The notes below the pieces were generated by a model. That model made no database searches. It saw only the letters and a list, made by a program, of their open reading frames with translations, and was not told where the DNA came from. Positions 20,943-22,796 of a stretch of 22,796 bases of DNA are shown here, piece after piece. A program made the position numbers and the translations under genes. Positions within the stretch are counted from its first letter, which is position 1, and each line of letters starts with the position of its first letter. Source of the stretch: Armatimonadota bacterium (lineage in GTDB: Bacteria > Sysuimicrobiota > Sysuimicrobiia > Sysuimicrobiales > Kaftiobacteriaceae); the NCBI GenBank assembly GCA_020028535.1, contig JAIBHM010000023.1, positions 1 to 22,796 of the forward strand. Direction: 5' to 3'.

Positions 20943-22796
20943 ATGCGCCACTCCGTCATCGGCACCGCAGGCCACATCGACCACGGCAAAAGCGCCATCG
21001 TCAAGGCCCTCACCGGCATCGATCCGGACCGGCTGGAGGAAGAGAAGCGCCGGGGCATGACCATCGACCTCGGCTTCGCGCATTTCGACCTGCCCGGTGG
21101 AGGGCGGGTCGGCATCGTGGACGTGCCCGGGCATGAACGCCTGATCAAGAACATGCTGGCGGGCGCGACGGGGATTGACCTCGTGTTGCTGGTCGTCGCG
21201 GCCGACGAAGGCGTCATGCCGCAGACGCGAGAACACCTCGACATCCTGCGGTTCCTCCCCGTGCGCGGGGGTATCATCGTCCTCAACAAGATCGATCTTG
21301 TGCAGGATCCGGCCTGGCTCGACCTCGTCACCGCCGATCTCGCAACTCTCACCCGCGGGACATTCCTCGAGCAGGCACCGGTGATTCAGGTCTCGGCCAG
21401 AACGGGCGAGGGGATCCCCGCGCTCGTTGGGGCCATCGACCGCGCACTCGATGGACTGGCCACCCGCACCGCGGACGCGCCGGCGCGGCTGCCGGTCGAT
21501 CGTTCCTTCACCATGGCAGGGTTTGGCACCGTCGTGACCGGGACGCTGTGGGGCGGGCGAATCGCCCCGGGCGACACTCTGGAGCTCCTGCCGCAGCGCC
21601 GTACCGTCCGGGTGAGAGGCGTGCAGTCGCACGGCTCAAGCGTCCCGGCCGGCCTCGCGGGATCGCGGGTCGCCGTGAACTTGACGGGCATAGAGAAGGG
21701 CGAGATCGAGCGGGGGAACGTCCTCGCGACGCCAGGGGTCTTCACGCCGACGAGGAGGCTCGACATGCGCCTCCGCCTGCTCCCCAGTGTCCCGCCGCTT
21801 CCCCACCTCGCGCGCGTCCGCCTCTACCTCGGATCGGACGAAATCATCGGCCGCGTCGCGCTGCTCGATCGCCGGCGGCTGGAGCCGGACGATGAGGCGC
21901 AGGCCCAGATCAGGCTCGAACGCGAGACGATCGCCAATGCCGGCGATCCGGTGGTGATCCGCCGCTACTCCCCGATGCTCACATTGGGCGGCGGTGTCAT
22001 CACCGACGCGCATCCACCGTTCCGCCGGCGCGGCGAGGCCGTGGCGCCGACCGCGGCGACGTTAGAAGAACGCCTCGAGGCGGCGATCCAGGCGGCGGGC
22101 ACCACCGGCGCGACGGTCGAGGAGTTGATCGCGCAGGTGTCGGCGGCGCGCGCTCAGGTCAACAAGGCCTTAGCGGACCTGGCTGCCGCGAGCCGCGCCG
22201 TGCAGATCCGCGGCCGTGTGTTTCATGTTGAGGTGCGGGACAAGATCGCCTCGGCGATCCGGCGTGAGGTCGCGGCGTTTCACAGCGAGGTCTCGTGGCG
22301 TCCCGGGATTCCCAAGGACGAGTTGAAGACGAAAGCGTACGGCCCGGGTGACAACCGTCTATACGCTCAGATCCTGGAGCAGTTGGTGGCCAACCGCGAG
22401 GTGGAAGACGGCGGGGCGTTCATTCGGCGTCCTGGCTTTGCGCCAATCATCAGCGCAGCGGACGCAACGTTGAGGGCTCGAGTGGCCGCCGCGCTCTTGC
22501 GCGAGAAGTTTGCGCCGCCCACCCGCGCAGACCTCTCGAAAGAGAGTGATCCGAAGACGTTCGACCGCGTGCTGCGGACATTGCTGGATGACGGAACCGT
22601 CGTCGAGGTCGGCCCCGGTGTGTACTTTCATGAGGCGGCACTGGAAGAGATCACACGCATCGTCGCGGATGAAGTCGGATCAAAGGGAAGCGTGACGGTC
22701 GCCTCGCTACGGGACCGTTTGAAGACGAGCCGGAAGTACGCGTTGACCGTGCTGGAGTACTTGGATACGATCAGGCTGACCCGGCGGGTAGGCGAT
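20943..22796 (+). CDS. selB: Selenocysteine-specific elongation factor SelB (3' end beyond window)
   Basis: The frame is open from ATG 20943 to the last base, 618 codons without a stop. SelB carries Sec-tRNA to the ribosome at UGA codons marked by a SECIS hairpin. GTPase motifs are GHIDHGKS (residues 10-17), the switch region RGMTIDLGFAHF, DVPGH (60-64) and NKID (115-118). Beta-barrel domains follow (FTMAGFGTVVTGTLWGGRIA), then the four C-terminal winged helices that read SECIS. The last visible part, TSRKYALTVLEYLDTIRLTR, is typical of the final winged helix, so only a few residues are probably missing. No clear ribosome-binding site precedes the ATG. The gene lies 16 nt after selA. No tRNA-Sec gene was found nearby within the window. 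Confidence 0.96.
   Translation, partial: MRHSVIGTAGHIDHGKSAIVKALTGIDPDRLEEEKRRGMTIDLGFAHFDLPGGGRVGIVDVPGHERLIKNMLAGATGIDLVLLVVAADEGVMPQTREHLDILRFLPVRGGIIVLNKIDLVQDPAWLDLVTADLATLTRGTFLEQAPVIQVSARTGEGIPALVGAIDRALDGLATRTADAPARLPVDRSFTMAGFGTVVTGTLWGGRIAPGDTLELLPQRRTVRVRGVQSHGSSVPAGLAGSRVAVNLTGIEKGEIERGNVLATPGVFTPTRRLDMRLRLLPSVPPLPHLARVRLYLGSDEIIGRVALLDRRRLEPDDEAQAQIRLERETIANAGDPVVIRRYSPMLTLGGGVITDAHPPFRRRGEAVAPTAATLEERLEAAIQAAGTTGATVEELIAQVSAARAQVNKALADLAAASRAVQIRGRVFHVEVRDKIASAIRREVAAFHSEVSWRPGIPKDELKTKAYGPGDNRLYAQILEQLVANREVEDGGAFIRRPGFAPIISAADATLRARVAAALLREKFAPPTRADLSKESDPKTFDRVLRTLLDDGTVVEVGPGVYFHEAALEEITRIVADEVGSKGSVTVASLRDRLKTSRKYALTVLEYLDTIRLTRRVGD

Noticed and set aside
22359..22641. Minus-strand open frames near the 3' end
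   Set aside because: They lie antisense to the continuous selB frame, which shows the expected winged-helix sequence to the last base.

Overview
This is a GC-rich bacterial chromosome segment, densely packed and coded entirely on the + strand. Sixteen protein genes run head to tail, several of them overlapping by 1, 4, 11 or 14 nt. No stretch of 300 nt or more lacks a gene, and I see no tRNA, rRNA, CRISPR array or insertion sequence. The order rodZ-cinA-(thpR)-recA-(recX)-rny-ymdB resembles the Bacillota order rodZ/ymfM-pgsA-cinA-recA-rny-ymdB. The recA promoter carries a Gram-positive type LexA box, CGAAC-N4-GTTTG. Together with the high GC content and RNase Y/YmdB, this suggests a high-GC Terrabacteria lineage (Bacillota-, Chloroflexota-, Armatimonadota- or Sysuimicrobiota-like). 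I cannot place it more precisely.

Region 1 (1-4113) is a nucleoside salvage block. It holds the end of an ABC ATPase, two nucleoside-type permeases, pseudouridine kinase (psuK) and pseudouridine-5'-phosphate glycosidase (psuG). The tight coupling suggests import of pseudouridine followed by phosphorylation and cleavage to uracil and ribose-5-phosphate. Region 2 (4130-6747) has a RodZ-like cell-shape protein, CinA and the RNA 2',3'-cyclic phosphodiesterase ThpR.

Region 3 (6774-16042) is the most interesting part. A sigma70-type promoter with a LexA box in its spacer drives recA, which is interrupted by a 360-residue intein carrying a LAGLIDADG homing endonuclease. It is followed without real gaps by recX, a 1015-residue UvrD-type helicase fused to a Fe-S PD-(D/E)XK nuclease, an SbcD/YhaO-like phosphoesterase and an SbcC/YhaN-like ATPase. 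The ATPase has two membrane segments where SbcC has its zinc hook. This looks like one SOS-controlled double-strand-break repair operon. The ATPase gene contains a perfect in-frame 18-bp tandem duplication.

Region 4 (16039-19540) begins with a second promoter and the RNase Y gene, which appears to start at an AUC codon behind a near-perfect Shine-Dalgarno sequence. The YmdB phosphodiesterase, a PHP-domain phosphoesterase and a 72-residue zinc-ribbon membrane protein follow. Region 5 (19553-22796) holds selA and almost all of selB, so the organism very probably makes selenoproteins. No selD, tRNA-Sec or selenoprotein gene was recognised in this window.
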